NCBI GenBank assembly: GCA_025061865.1
Contig: JANXAA010000020.1
Coordinates: 1-13,760 of the forward strand
DNA: 13,760 nucleotides
Source: Acidobacteriota bacterium
GTDB taxonomy: Bacteria > Acidobacteriota > HRBIN11
Direction: 5' to 3'
This document shows, in pieces, positions 6,833 to 12,998 of the stretch. Position 1 is the stretch's first letter. Each line of letters opens with the position of its first letter. The notes under the pieces are model-generated. The model saw only the letters and a list, made by a program, of their open reading frames with translations. It did not search any database and was not told the DNA's origin. Position numbers and translations under genes: made by a program.

Positions 6833-7087
6833 TTCCTGGGGGATGGCCCTAAGCGCTCGGGATGCCCGGATGACAACTGGCGTTCAGCCGGATCCCTCCA
6901 CCTGACAACCGGTGTCTGGACGGGGAACCGTCGCCATGCCAGTCAGCGTTCCCGGGGCGAAGACCCCTGTCCTAGGGTGAGTGACCCGCCGGGTCGCCTC
7001 TACACGGGGCCACCCGAAGGAATTACCCTTACCTTACGCCACCGGCTCATCGACCTATTTGCCTACCGGCCGTATGGGCATATTTCC
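6833..7087. promoter_or_regulatory. Divergent intergenic region with a spaced direct repeat
   Basis: The 255 bases between the M28 and MFS starts hold TGACAACTGG (6871-6880) and TGACAACCGG (6903-6912), nine of ten identical, with starts 32 bases apart (about three helical turns). Similarity continues weakly for another ten bases. This could be an operator for a regulator acting on both genes, but I see no convincing -35/-10 pair in either direction. The frame of the MFS gene is open through this region but has no credible start or protein character. Confidence 0.3.
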
Positions 7088-8281
7088 ATGTTTCGAGACC
7101 GGCGCCTTCTCATCCTGTTTCTGATCATCCTGGCCCACCTGATCGGCTTCGGGATCATCATTCCCTTTTTGCCATTGTATGCGACGCGCCTGGGCGCTTC
7201 GCCTTGGCAGGTGGGCTGGCTCTTCGCTTCTTATTCTATCGCTCAGATGTTGGCTTCACCCTTCCTGGGGGGGCTGTCTGACCGCTACGGTCGGCGGCCT
7301 ATCCTGATGGCCAGCCTATGGACGACCGCCCTGAGCTTCGTGATCTTGGCCTTGGCCGACCGCCTGGGGCTCCTGTTTGCGGCCCGCATCATCGACGGCC
7401 TCGGGGGTGCCAGCATCCCGACGGTCCGGGCCTACATCGGGGACATCACGGAGCCCCAGGACCGGGCCCGGGCATACGGGCTTCTGGGGGCGGCCTTTGG
7501 GATCGCTCTCGTATTGGGACCGGCCCTGAGCGGCGGGCTGGCCCACTGGGGGCCGGCCGCCCCGGCGTGGGGCGCAGCGGCCTTAAGCCTCCTGGCCCTC
7601 GGGGCGACGTGGCTGTGGCTCCCCGAGACAGTCCACCGAGCCAGCGCCCGGGCCACCTATCGTTGGTCCGACTTCCAGCAGGTCCTCCGCCAGCCAGTCG
7701 TCGGCTACCTGTTAATTACGGACTTCCTGTACTGGAATGCCTCGACGGCCTATCAGACGACGTTCCCCCTATTCGGGCAGGCCCGTTTTCATCTGAACGT
7801 CTCACAGGTCGGCTACCTGTTAGCCCTCGTCGGAGCCCTGGGGATCCTAATGCAGTTGTACCTGGTCGGCCCTATCGTGCGGCGTATCGGTGAGCGAGCC
7901 GCCTTGACGTACGGGTTTGTCTTGATGGGCCTCGGCCTGGTGGGGATCGGGTTCACGCACCGTTTGGGGACCTTGGTCGCATTGATCTTCCCGACGGCCC
8001 TGGGGGCCAGTTTGGGTCTGCCGTCGTTGATCGCCCTCATCAGTCAGACGGGTCCCCCGGAACACCAGGGCCGCATCCAGGGCGTATCCAGTAGTCTGGA
8101 AAGCCTCGCCCGGGTCGCCGGCCCCGTGTGGGGCAGCGGCCTGTTTCAATGGGTCGGCCCGGGAGCGCCCTATGTCTCAGCCGGCCTCTTGACGTTGGCC
8201 ACGGGCACTTGGGCGGGCCATGTCCTGGCCGCTCGGTTCAAAGGCGCTGGTCGGTGGATCGGTGGGCCAGTCGGCCGATAG
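7088..8281 (+). CDS. MFS drug:proton antiporter-like transporter (DHA1/TetA-type)
   Basis: This is a 397-residue major facilitator superfamily transporter with about 12 hydrophobic segments, in the inner membrane. Motif A between helices 2 and 3 is clear (GGLSDRYGRRP, 61-71). RIIDGLGGASIPTVRAYIGDIT (100-121) and the antiporter motif-C-like ALVLGPALSGGL (140-151) fit the TetA/DHA1 multidrug and tetracycline exporter group. The second half begins near residue 190 and has ALVGALGILMQLYLVGPIVRRIGER as the half-motif A repeat. The ATG at 7088 directly precedes the first helix. The frame is open about 90 codons upstream, but that part is not transporter-like, and no strong ribosome site is visible, so the start is moderately sure. 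The substrate cannot be told from sequence; efflux is the likely role. Confidence 0.88.
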   Translation: MFRDRRLLILFLIILAHLIGFGIIIPFLPLYATRLGASPWQVGWLFASYSIAQMLASPFLGGLSDRYGRRPILMASLWTTALSFVILALADRLGLLFAARIIDGLGGASIPTVRAYIGDITEPQDRARAYGLLGAAFGIALVLGPALSGGLAHWGPAAPAWGAAALSLLALGATWLWLPETVHRASARATYRWSDFQQVLRQPVVGYLLITDFLYWNASTAYQTTFPLFGQARFHLNVSQVGYLLALVGALGILMQLYLVGPIVRRIGERAALTYGFVLMGLGLVGIGFTHRLGTLVALIFPTALGASLGLPSLIALISQTGPPEHQGRIQGVSSSLESLARVAGPVWGSGLFQWVGPGAPYVSAGLLTLATGTWAGHVLAARFKGAGRWIGGPVGR

Positions 8282-8296
8282 GCCTGCGTGGAGGAA

Positions 8297-8322
8297 GCCC
8301 GGACGCCGTCTGGCGTCCGGGC
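8297..8322. terminator. Perfect 11-bp hairpin between convergent genes
   Basis: GCCCGGACGCC (8297-8307), loop GTCT and GGCGTCCGGGC (8312-8322) form a perfect GC-rich stem. It sits 15 bases after the MFS stop and 10 bases past the end of the minus-strand SLH gene. There is no U-run on either side, so it is probably a shared bidirectional terminator or 3'-end stabiliser of the U-less type. Confidence 0.75.
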
Positions 8323-8332
8323 ATAGAGCCTG

Positions 8333-9202
8333 TTAGTAGGGCCAGTGGAGGCCAAGAGCCCTGCTTAGAAAGACAGCCATCTGGCCCCGGGTCAAGGGTG
8401 TGTCGGGACAGTACTGAGTCGCCGTACAGCCGGTGGTAATGCCGGAAGCGACCAAAGCTTCGATGTGCTGATAGAAGGGGTGTGCTGGTGGGACATCGGT
8501 GAACGTCGGGCTCCCGGGGGCTGGACTGATTTGTCGCCGCCAGAATACGCGGACAGCCTTAAACCGAAGGGCCGACGTCGTAGCGTTGCCCAAGTCGACG
8601 TTCACGACATAATGCCGGGGCACCAGGGTCGAAGGGTTCAGTGTCCGAATAGTATGTTCAGGGCTGAAGAAAATCGCAGTGCTGGTGCATCCGGGTGTGC
8701 CGGAAGAAGATACAGACGCTACATCCGTAAAGGTAGGGCTTGTGTCTCCCTCGTAGTAAGTAAGATACATGGTAATGTCATTGGCAGCATCCGTGTCGCA
8801 GTAGAAGATGCGCAAGACACCGATCGAGATGCCGGCGTCCAACGCCAGGGGGGCCCAGAAGAGCTGCGTTCCCGCCGTCTTATAGATATATCCAAGACCG
8901 GCATAGCCATATGTCGTTGCCGAATCACGGGGTTGAAAATCTGCTGACGGCACATAGGTGTAAAAGTAGTCGGACCCAAACGTGTTCGGCGTAATGTTTT
9001 CATCCGGCCCTTCGCCGGGACCTAAGACGGTAAACGGGACCTGCAGTTGGATCGCGCCCGGCTCCGACCCCCGGCCGGCGTCGCCGGTCGGGGCTTGCGC
9101 CGATAGCCGGGAGTGAAGGCTGAGGCCGCCTCCGACCAAGAGGAGGCCGAGGCTCAGGGTCATCAGAAAGACCCGGTGCGTGAGTAAACGCCGTCGGCGC
9201 AT
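8333..9202 (-). CDS. Secreted protein with a single C-terminal S-layer-homology (SLH) repeat
   Basis: The 289-residue product starts MRRRRLLTHRVFLMTLSLGLL, a basic n-region followed by a hydrophobic core, with likely signal-peptidase cleavage after LSA (about residue 35). The middle part (about 50-225) is rich in Thr, Ser, Tyr and Phe in alternating patterns that suggest a beta-sandwich; I do not recognise its family. It has two cysteines (in FYCDTD and TPGCTS) that could form a disulfide. The C-terminus (about 232-285) is an SLH repeat: TFTDVPPAHPFYQHIEALV, then SGITTGC...YCPDTPLTRGQMAVFLSRAL. SLH repeats usually bind cell-wall or outer-membrane-linked polymers, normally as three copies. A single copy suggests assembly with partners or a weaker anchor. 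The ATG has GGAG 9 bases upstream. Confidence 0.8.
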   Translation of the reverse strand: MRRRRLLTHRVFLMTLSLGLLLVGGGLSLHSRLSAQAPTGDAGRGSEPGAIQLQVPFTVLGPGEGPDENITPNTFGSDYFYTYVPSADFQPRDSATTYGYAGLGYIYKTAGTQLFWAPLALDAGISIGVLRIFYCDTDAANDITMYLTYYEGDTSPTFTDVASVSSSGTPGCTSTAIFFSPEHTIRTLNPSTLVPRHYVVNVDLGNATTSALRFKAVRVFWRRQISPAPGSPTFTDVPPAHPFYQHIEALVASGITTGCTATQYCPDTPLTRGQMAVFLSRALGLHWPY

Positions 9203-9212
9203 GGTTTCCGCT

Positions 9213-9260
9213 CCTTATAAGGCATAAAGCCTCTTCCGGGACTTTACGAGACTTTATGGG
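9213..9260 (-). promoter_or_regulatory. Palindrome and tandem 10-bp repeat upstream of the SLH gene
   Basis: Immediately upstream of the SLH start lie the palindrome CCTTATAAGG (9213-9222), which overlaps the ribosome site on the minus strand, and an AGGC-ATAAA-GCCT hairpin (9220-9232). Next to them is the tandem repeat ACTTTACGAG/ACTTTATGGG (9241-9250, 9251-9260). Together they form an AT-richer island in GC-rich surroundings. An operator or leader-RNA control element is plausible, but no regulator is identified. Confidence 0.35.
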
Positions 9261-9352
9261 TAGGCCTTTTGTAGTGCGGTTTCCGGCGAGCCGGTGAGGG
9301 ACCTACCGACCGCATTCCCTCAGGCTCTATGATCGTACCGCCGGTCGATTTG

Positions 9353-9380
9353 TTGCTTGAAGTCTGGTCGCCTCAATAAT
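9353..9380 (+). promoter_or_regulatory. Possible promoter of the lipoprotein-baeRF block
   Basis: TTGCTT (9353-9358), a 16-base spacer and AATAAT (9375-9380) resemble a sigma70 promoter with a good -10 and a weak -35. A stem TCGCCT/AGGCGA (9368-9373 with 9382-9387) overlaps the -10. It lies about 107 bases before the lipoprotein start and is the best candidate in this gap. Confidence 0.35.
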
Positions 9381-9487
9381 AAGGCGATCCCATAGGGAAG
9401 TTGGCCGATGGACTCATGCGCCCGCAAGTCGGTCGGCCGGGGCAAGGCCCCGATCAGCCGATGGGTCCAGGGGCCCTCGGGCAGGTC

Positions 9488-10645
9488 ATGACATTCGTAA
9501 AGACGCCTATGGGCAGATTCCGTGCGATGAGGCAGTGGGGGCTCCTCGTCCTCGCCGGGTGGCTGTCGTACGGGGTCGCCTGCGGCAAGAAGGGCCCGCC
9601 TCTGCCACCCCTGCCGCAGATCCCGTCGGCCCCCTCGGATTGGGGCCTCCGATGCATCGGTTCGGCCTGCGGCCTCTGGATGGCTCCCCCGGACCGCAAT
9701 ACGGACGGTTCCCGACCGGTCCGCATCGGATGGGTCCTGCTGGTCGCCGACGGAGCGTCCCCGCCCTTCCAGCCCGAACGAGCCTTGGCCGCCTGGCGAT
9801 TCTCGCCGTCTGAGGTCTATCCGAACGGTCGCGTCTGGTGGGGGGCTCTGGCCCGATGGCCGACCGAGTGTGTTCGGCTTGTCCTCCTGAATCACCGCCG
9901 GAAGAGTGGCCCACCGACGGAAGCCGTGTGTCCGGTGTCCCCCGAAGACGGGCTCCCCCCGGACGTGCGGGTCGATACGACGCCCCAGGGCATCCGTTTG
10001 AGCTGGCCGGAGAGCCCATCGCCGGTCGTCTTAGAAGTCTACCGGATCCAGGGCGATGGGCCCGGCCCGGGCCGGGCCTGGCCCTGGTCGCCTTACGCCG
10101 TCGTCGAGGCGGGCCAGACCGCCTGGACCGACGAGGGCGTGCGAGACGGCGAGTCGTGGACGTACGGCGTCCGCCGCCAGACCCGACGGGATGCTCACCT
10201 GTGGGTCGCCTCGACGACCCGAACGGTCGGCCCGATCCGCTATGAAGACGTGTTCCCGCCGCCCCCGCCGGATCATCTCACCGGCTTCGTCGAGGCCGAC
10301 CGCCTGGTCCTCGTGTGGGACCCCGTGACGGCGCCCGACTTGGCCGGCTACTTCGTGTATATGCGGCCGGTCGGCGCGCCGGCCTGGGAACGTTTGAACG
10401 ACCGCCCGACCGCCCTGACCCGCTATGAGGTCCACCCGGCCGGAGCTGCCGACTGGAAGGGACGGGTCGAATTTGCTATAACATCCGTAGATCGCAAAGG
10501 CAACGAAAGCCCTAAGAGCTTAACGTGGGCCTACGGGAATTCGGGAATTCGGCAGTCAGCCAAATGGGCAAGAGGCTACGATTTACCTACCGTCGGACTC
10601 CCGAATTTTCCGGATTCCCCAATGGGGGGACGATGCACGCACTGA
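9488..10645 (+). CDS. Fibronectin type III-domain lipoprotein
   Basis: A 385-residue lipoprotein. The n-region with Arg10, Arg12 and Arg15 is followed by a hydrophobic stretch ending YGVA-C (Cys32), then the mature start CGKKGPPLPPLP, a proline-rich linker seen in many bacterial lipoproteins. Residues about 157-248 (LPPDVRVDTTPQGIRLSWP...) and 259-346 (PPDHLTGFVEADRLVLVWDPVTAPDLAGY...VEFAITSVDRKGNES) read as two FN3 domains, so binding or scaffolding on the cell surface or in the periplasm is likely. Starts at 9488, 9509 and 9527 all keep the lipobox; 9488 has AGG close by and is preferred weakly. The last 38 residues lie outside the FN3 fold and are encoded by an inverted pair of intergenic-type repeats. 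The stop overlaps the next gene by 13 bases. Confidence 0.72.
   Translation: MTFVKTPMGRFRAMRQWGLLVLAGWLSYGVACGKKGPPLPPLPQIPSAPSDWGLRCIGSACGLWMAPPDRNTDGSRPVRIGWVLLVADGASPPFQPERALAAWRFSPSEVYPNGRVWWGALARWPTECVRLVLLNHRRKSGPPTEAVCPVSPEDGLPPDVRVDTTPQGIRLSWPESPSPVVLEVYRIQGDGPGPGRAWPWSPYAVVEAGQTAWTDEGVRDGESWTYGVRRQTRRDAHLWVASTTRTVGPIRYEDVFPPPPPDHLTGFVEADRLVLVWDPVTAPDLAGYFVYMRPVGAPAWERLNDRPTALTRYEVHPAGAADWKGRVEFAITSVDRKGNESPKSLTWAYGNSGIRQSAKWARGYDLPTVGLPNFPDSPMGGRCTH
10534..10557 (+). repeat. REP-like repeat, copy 3 (inside the lipoprotein gene end)
   Basis: CGGGAATTCGGGAATTCGGC followed by AGTC matches the minus-strand copy at 2351-2390 with few differences. It forms an inverted pair with 10596-10620, separated by 38 bases. 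It is translated as part of the lipoprotein C-terminal tail. Confidence 0.65.
10596..10620 (-). repeat. REP-like repeat, copy 4 (inverted partner of copy 3)
   Basis: On the minus strand this reads GGGGAATCCGGAAAATTCGG and then GAGTC. It aligns with copy 3 with one inserted base and a few changes. The pair can fold into a long imperfect hairpin just before the baeRF-like start at 10633, so it may affect translation or transcript processing there. Confidence 0.6.
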
Positions 10646-11763
10646 AGGGGGTCAAACGCCTGATCACTGTCGATACGGCGCCGTACCTAACGGTCAGCCT
10701 CTATCTCAACGTCGACGGTCGGCACTATCCGAAACGGGAGTACGAAAGCGAGCTAAAGGACCTCGTTCGTCATGCGATAGACGACCTCAAGTCTTATCCG
10801 ACCGACATTCAACGAGCTGCCCGTCGGGACCTCGAGCGGGTCGAGCGTTACGTCCGCGAGGAGTTTGTCCGGGGAGACGCCCGCCTATTGGTCGTGTTCA
10901 GTTGCGAGCCGGCCCACCTCTTTGAGGTCTTCGCCTACGGTATTTCCATTAAGAGCCGCCTCGTGCTGTATCCGAAGGGGCCTTACGTGACGCCCCTCCT
11001 CATCGCCCTGGCCGGGTCCGCCGACACGCTGGCTGTCATGACGAATCGTGAGATGGCCCGCGGGTTCTTCTACCAAGCCGGCCGTCTCGAGGAGATCGTT
11101 CAGGTCCGAGAGGAGGTCCCGGCTCAAGTCCGGTACGGGGGCTTCAAGGGTTACGAAGAAAAGCGCATCAGCCGGCATATCGAGGAGCATGTCCAATGGC
11201 ACCTGAAACGCACGGCCGAGGTCGCCCGGGGGTGGTTCGAGCTGTACCAGCCAGACCTCGTCCTGCTCATGGGTCCTCCGGAGTTAACGTCGGGCTTGAC
11301 CCGATGGCTCCCCCCGGAGATGACCCAGCGTCTGGGCCCCCCCATCGATTACTTCGTCGAGACGGGCGGACTCAAGGAAATCCAGGCTCGCATCGAACAG
11401 GCTGTCATGCAGTACGAACGCCAGCGGATGGAACGCTGGGTCGACCAGCTTCTGCGGTCCGTCCCTCACAAGGCCGTCGTCGGTGTCGAGTCCACCCTGG
11501 AGTCCCTCAACGAATGGCGGTGCGCTGCCCTGGTCTTTGACCCCGACGCGACGATCCCGGGCGTGCAGTGTCCTGGCTGTGGCTACCTCGACCTGCGCTC
11601 GGAACGGTGTCCTCGGTGTGGCCAGGCGCTAAAGCCGATCCCGGACGTCGTCGTCGAGGCCGTCGAACTGGCCGTCCAACAGGGGGCAGACTTGTATCCT
11701 ATCCGCCACGATGCGGCCCTCTTGGACCGTATCCATCGCATGGGCGCCTTTTTGCGGTTCTAA
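10633..11763 (+). CDS. baeRF-type (bacterial/archaeo-eukaryotic release factor-like) protein, probably family 10
   Basis: The 376-residue protein has the layout of bacterial eRF1/Vms1-like proteins. The N-terminal domain starts with VSLYLNVDG (21-29). The central domain carries a glycine loop and helix, RYGGFKGYEEKRISRHIEEHV (168-188), placed where eRF1 has GGQ and Vms1 has GGQ-like residues; GG is kept but Gln is not. The C-terminal eL30-like domain holds VVGVESTLESLNEWRCAALVF and a zinc ribbon CPGC...CPRC (313-316, 326-329), ending with VEAVELAVQQGADLYPI and a Gly-Ala-rich close. A role at ribosomes, such as nascent-chain release or rescue, is inferred from the family and not shown. The ATG lies within the end of the lipoprotein gene, so the two are probably coupled; the upstream frame is repeat sequence. 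Confidence 0.75.
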   Translation: MHALKGVKRLITVDTAPYLTVSLYLNVDGRHYPKREYESELKDLVRHAIDDLKSYPTDIQRAARRDLERVERYVREEFVRGDARLLVVFSCEPAHLFEVFAYGISIKSRLVLYPKGPYVTPLLIALAGSADTLAVMTNREMARGFFYQAGRLEEIVQVREEVPAQVRYGGFKGYEEKRISRHIEEHVQWHLKRTAEVARGWFELYQPDLVLLMGPPELTSGLTRWLPPEMTQRLGPPIDYFVETGGLKEIQARIEQAVMQYERQRMERWVDQLLRSVPHKAVVGVESTLESLNEWRCAALVFDPDATIPGVQCPGCGYLDLRSERCPRCGQALKPIPDVVVEAVELAVQQGADLYPIRHDAALLDRIHRMGAFLRF

Positions 11764-11777
11764 GAGCGTGACGAGAC

Positions 11778-11804
11778 ATTCGGCAATTAGGCCAGTCGAG
11801 ACGG
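11778..11804 (+). repeat. REP-like repeat, copy 5
   Basis: ATTCGGCAATTAGGCCAGTC followed by GAGACGG aligns with the minus-strand copy at 2351-2390 (ATTCGAGAATTCGGCCATCG, then AGACGG) with three changes and one gap. It lies directly after the baeRF-like gene. Two small hairpins follow: AGTCGA/TCGACT at 11794-11811 and GCTGC-TTT-GCAGC at 11825-11837. The rest of the 191-base gap shows no gene. Confidence 0.55.
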
Positions 11805-11954
11805 TTCGACTCGGATTACTGCACGCTGCTTTGCAGCCATCCCAGCCCCGCTGGCCAGAGGGGGGTCGATGGGGTGAGGTACGAGGCGCGGGCCGTACGC
11901 TCACCCTATACCTTACACCCCGCACCCAGCCCCGAAACCCAAGAGGAGGCCGAC

Positions 11955-12614
11955 ATGCCTATGACGTGGTCACGACGCTGTCTCATCGGCCTGCTGGCCG
12001 TCACGGTCGCCTTAAGCGTCGGATGCAAGTTCGGCGCCCGTAAGGAACAAAAGGAAGAAGCACCTAAAGAGACGGGGCAACCCGGCTTCTTGGGGGCCGT
12101 CAAGGCCATCCAAGAAGCCGGCGAAGCCGCTCAGAAGATGGCCGAACGCAAGCCCGTCGACCCTGTGAGCTTTCGAGACCTTCTGACCGTCCTCCCCGAG
12201 GCACCCGCCGGTTGGCAAAAAGAGGGAGACCCCGATGCTCGGACGGTCCAACTGGGAGACTGGAAGTACAGCTATGCCGAACAGTCTTTTAGGGCCGGCG
12301 AGGGAAAAGGGCACGTCGTCATCAAGGTCACCGACGGGGCCTACATTCCCATTCTATATCCGGCCTTTGCCTTCGCCGCAGGCTACTCCGAGGAATCCCT
12401 GGACTACTACCGGAAAGGGATCACATGGAAGGGCCATAAGGGCGTAGAAGAATTCTGGACCAAGGAGAAGCGAGGCCACATTAGCATGATGGTCGCCGAG
12501 CGGTTCATCGTCGAGGTCCAGGGTCATCACATCGATAACGCCCGAGTCCTTCACGACTGGCTGAATCGTATCGACACGGACAAGATGGTCCAATGGGCCC
12601 GGGCCGCCCAATAA
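11955..12614 (+). CDS. Small lipoprotein of unknown function
   Basis: The ATG has GAGGAGG 6 bases upstream and gives 219 residues. MPMTWSRRCLIGLLAVTVAL and then SVG-C (Cys24) form a lipoprotein signal. A charged, Lys/Glu-rich linker follows (25-70, with a likely helical part around 47-66). The folded region begins near DLLTVLPEAPAGWQKEG (75-91) and contains WKYSYAEQSF (103-112), VVIKVTDGA (121-129), GVEEFW (163-168), and VAERFIVEVQG (180-190), ending in an amphipathic helix near HDWLNRIDTDKM. This layout resembles uncharacterised bacterial lipoproteins in which a DGA-like motif and an 'AVEEY' segment recur, but I cannot name a function. The preceding 191 bases hold repeat copy 5 and no clear promoter, so it may be read through from the baeRF block. 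Confidence 0.8.
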   Translation: MPMTWSRRCLIGLLAVTVALSVGCKFGARKEQKEEAPKETGQPGFLGAVKAIQEAGEAAQKMAERKPVDPVSFRDLLTVLPEAPAGWQKEGDPDARTVQLGDWKYSYAEQSFRAGEGKGHVVIKVTDGAYIPILYPAFAFAAGYSEESLDYYRKGITWKGHKGVEEFWTKEKRGHISMMVAERFIVEVQGHHIDNARVLHDWLNRIDTDKMVQWARAAQ

Positions 12615-12673
12615 CAAAACGTCCCTCTCCCGCAAGAGCTCAGGGGCGATTCCAGCGGGCCCCCAGGTTCGGA

Positions 12674-12699
12674 GGACGCCGCTATCCGGGGCGGCGTCC
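12674..12699. terminator. Perfect 9-bp hairpin after the lipoprotein gene
   Basis: GGACGCCGC (12674-12682), an 8-base loop and GCGGCGTCC (12691-12699) lie 60 bases after the lipoprotein stop. GGACGCC/GGCGTCC is the same core as in the hairpin at 8297-8322. No U-run follows. Smaller hairpins follow at 12723-12736 (CGCTC-TGGT-GAGCG) and 12847-12861 (CCTCCCC-T-GGGGAGG). I see no gene or recognisable RNA in the 384 bases from 12615 to 12998, which separate two convergent genes. Confidence 0.6.
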
Positions 12700-12998
12700 G
12701 GACAGGGTGATACCCCAGACCTCGCTCTGGTGAGCGGGGATTGAAGGTTTTCGAGGACCCCTGCGCCGGCCGCCCCCTTGGGTGCTGATATAGGCGGTGT
12801 CGCCTTTTGAAGCTGGGAGCGAGGAGATTGACGGGTCGTCCCCTACCCTCCCCTGGGGAGGAGCCGGTTGTGACAGAGTCAACTGACAAGGCGGTCAGGG
12901 CACGGCGACGCTGCACTCTGACCGGTCGCGGGATGACGAAATGCCCGAATGTACCCATACTGTCAACATCCGGGACGGGTAGCCCCCGTTCCATTCCC

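Noticed and set aside
9320..9895. 191-codon minus-strand frame upstream of and opposite the FN3 lipoprotein
   Set aside because: The composition is Arg/Gly/Pro-rich without motifs, and it covers the signal peptide of the real gene on the other strand.
12725..12760. tRNA-like 3' end on the minus strand (TTCAATC...CACCA)
   Set aside because: The bases flanking TTCAATC do not form a T-arm stem, and no acceptor, D or anticodon arm can be built upstream.
12885..12911. TTGACA-like and inverted TTGT...ACAA motifs in the last intergenic gap
   Set aside because: No matching -10 box and no gene starts here, since both neighbours end at this gap.
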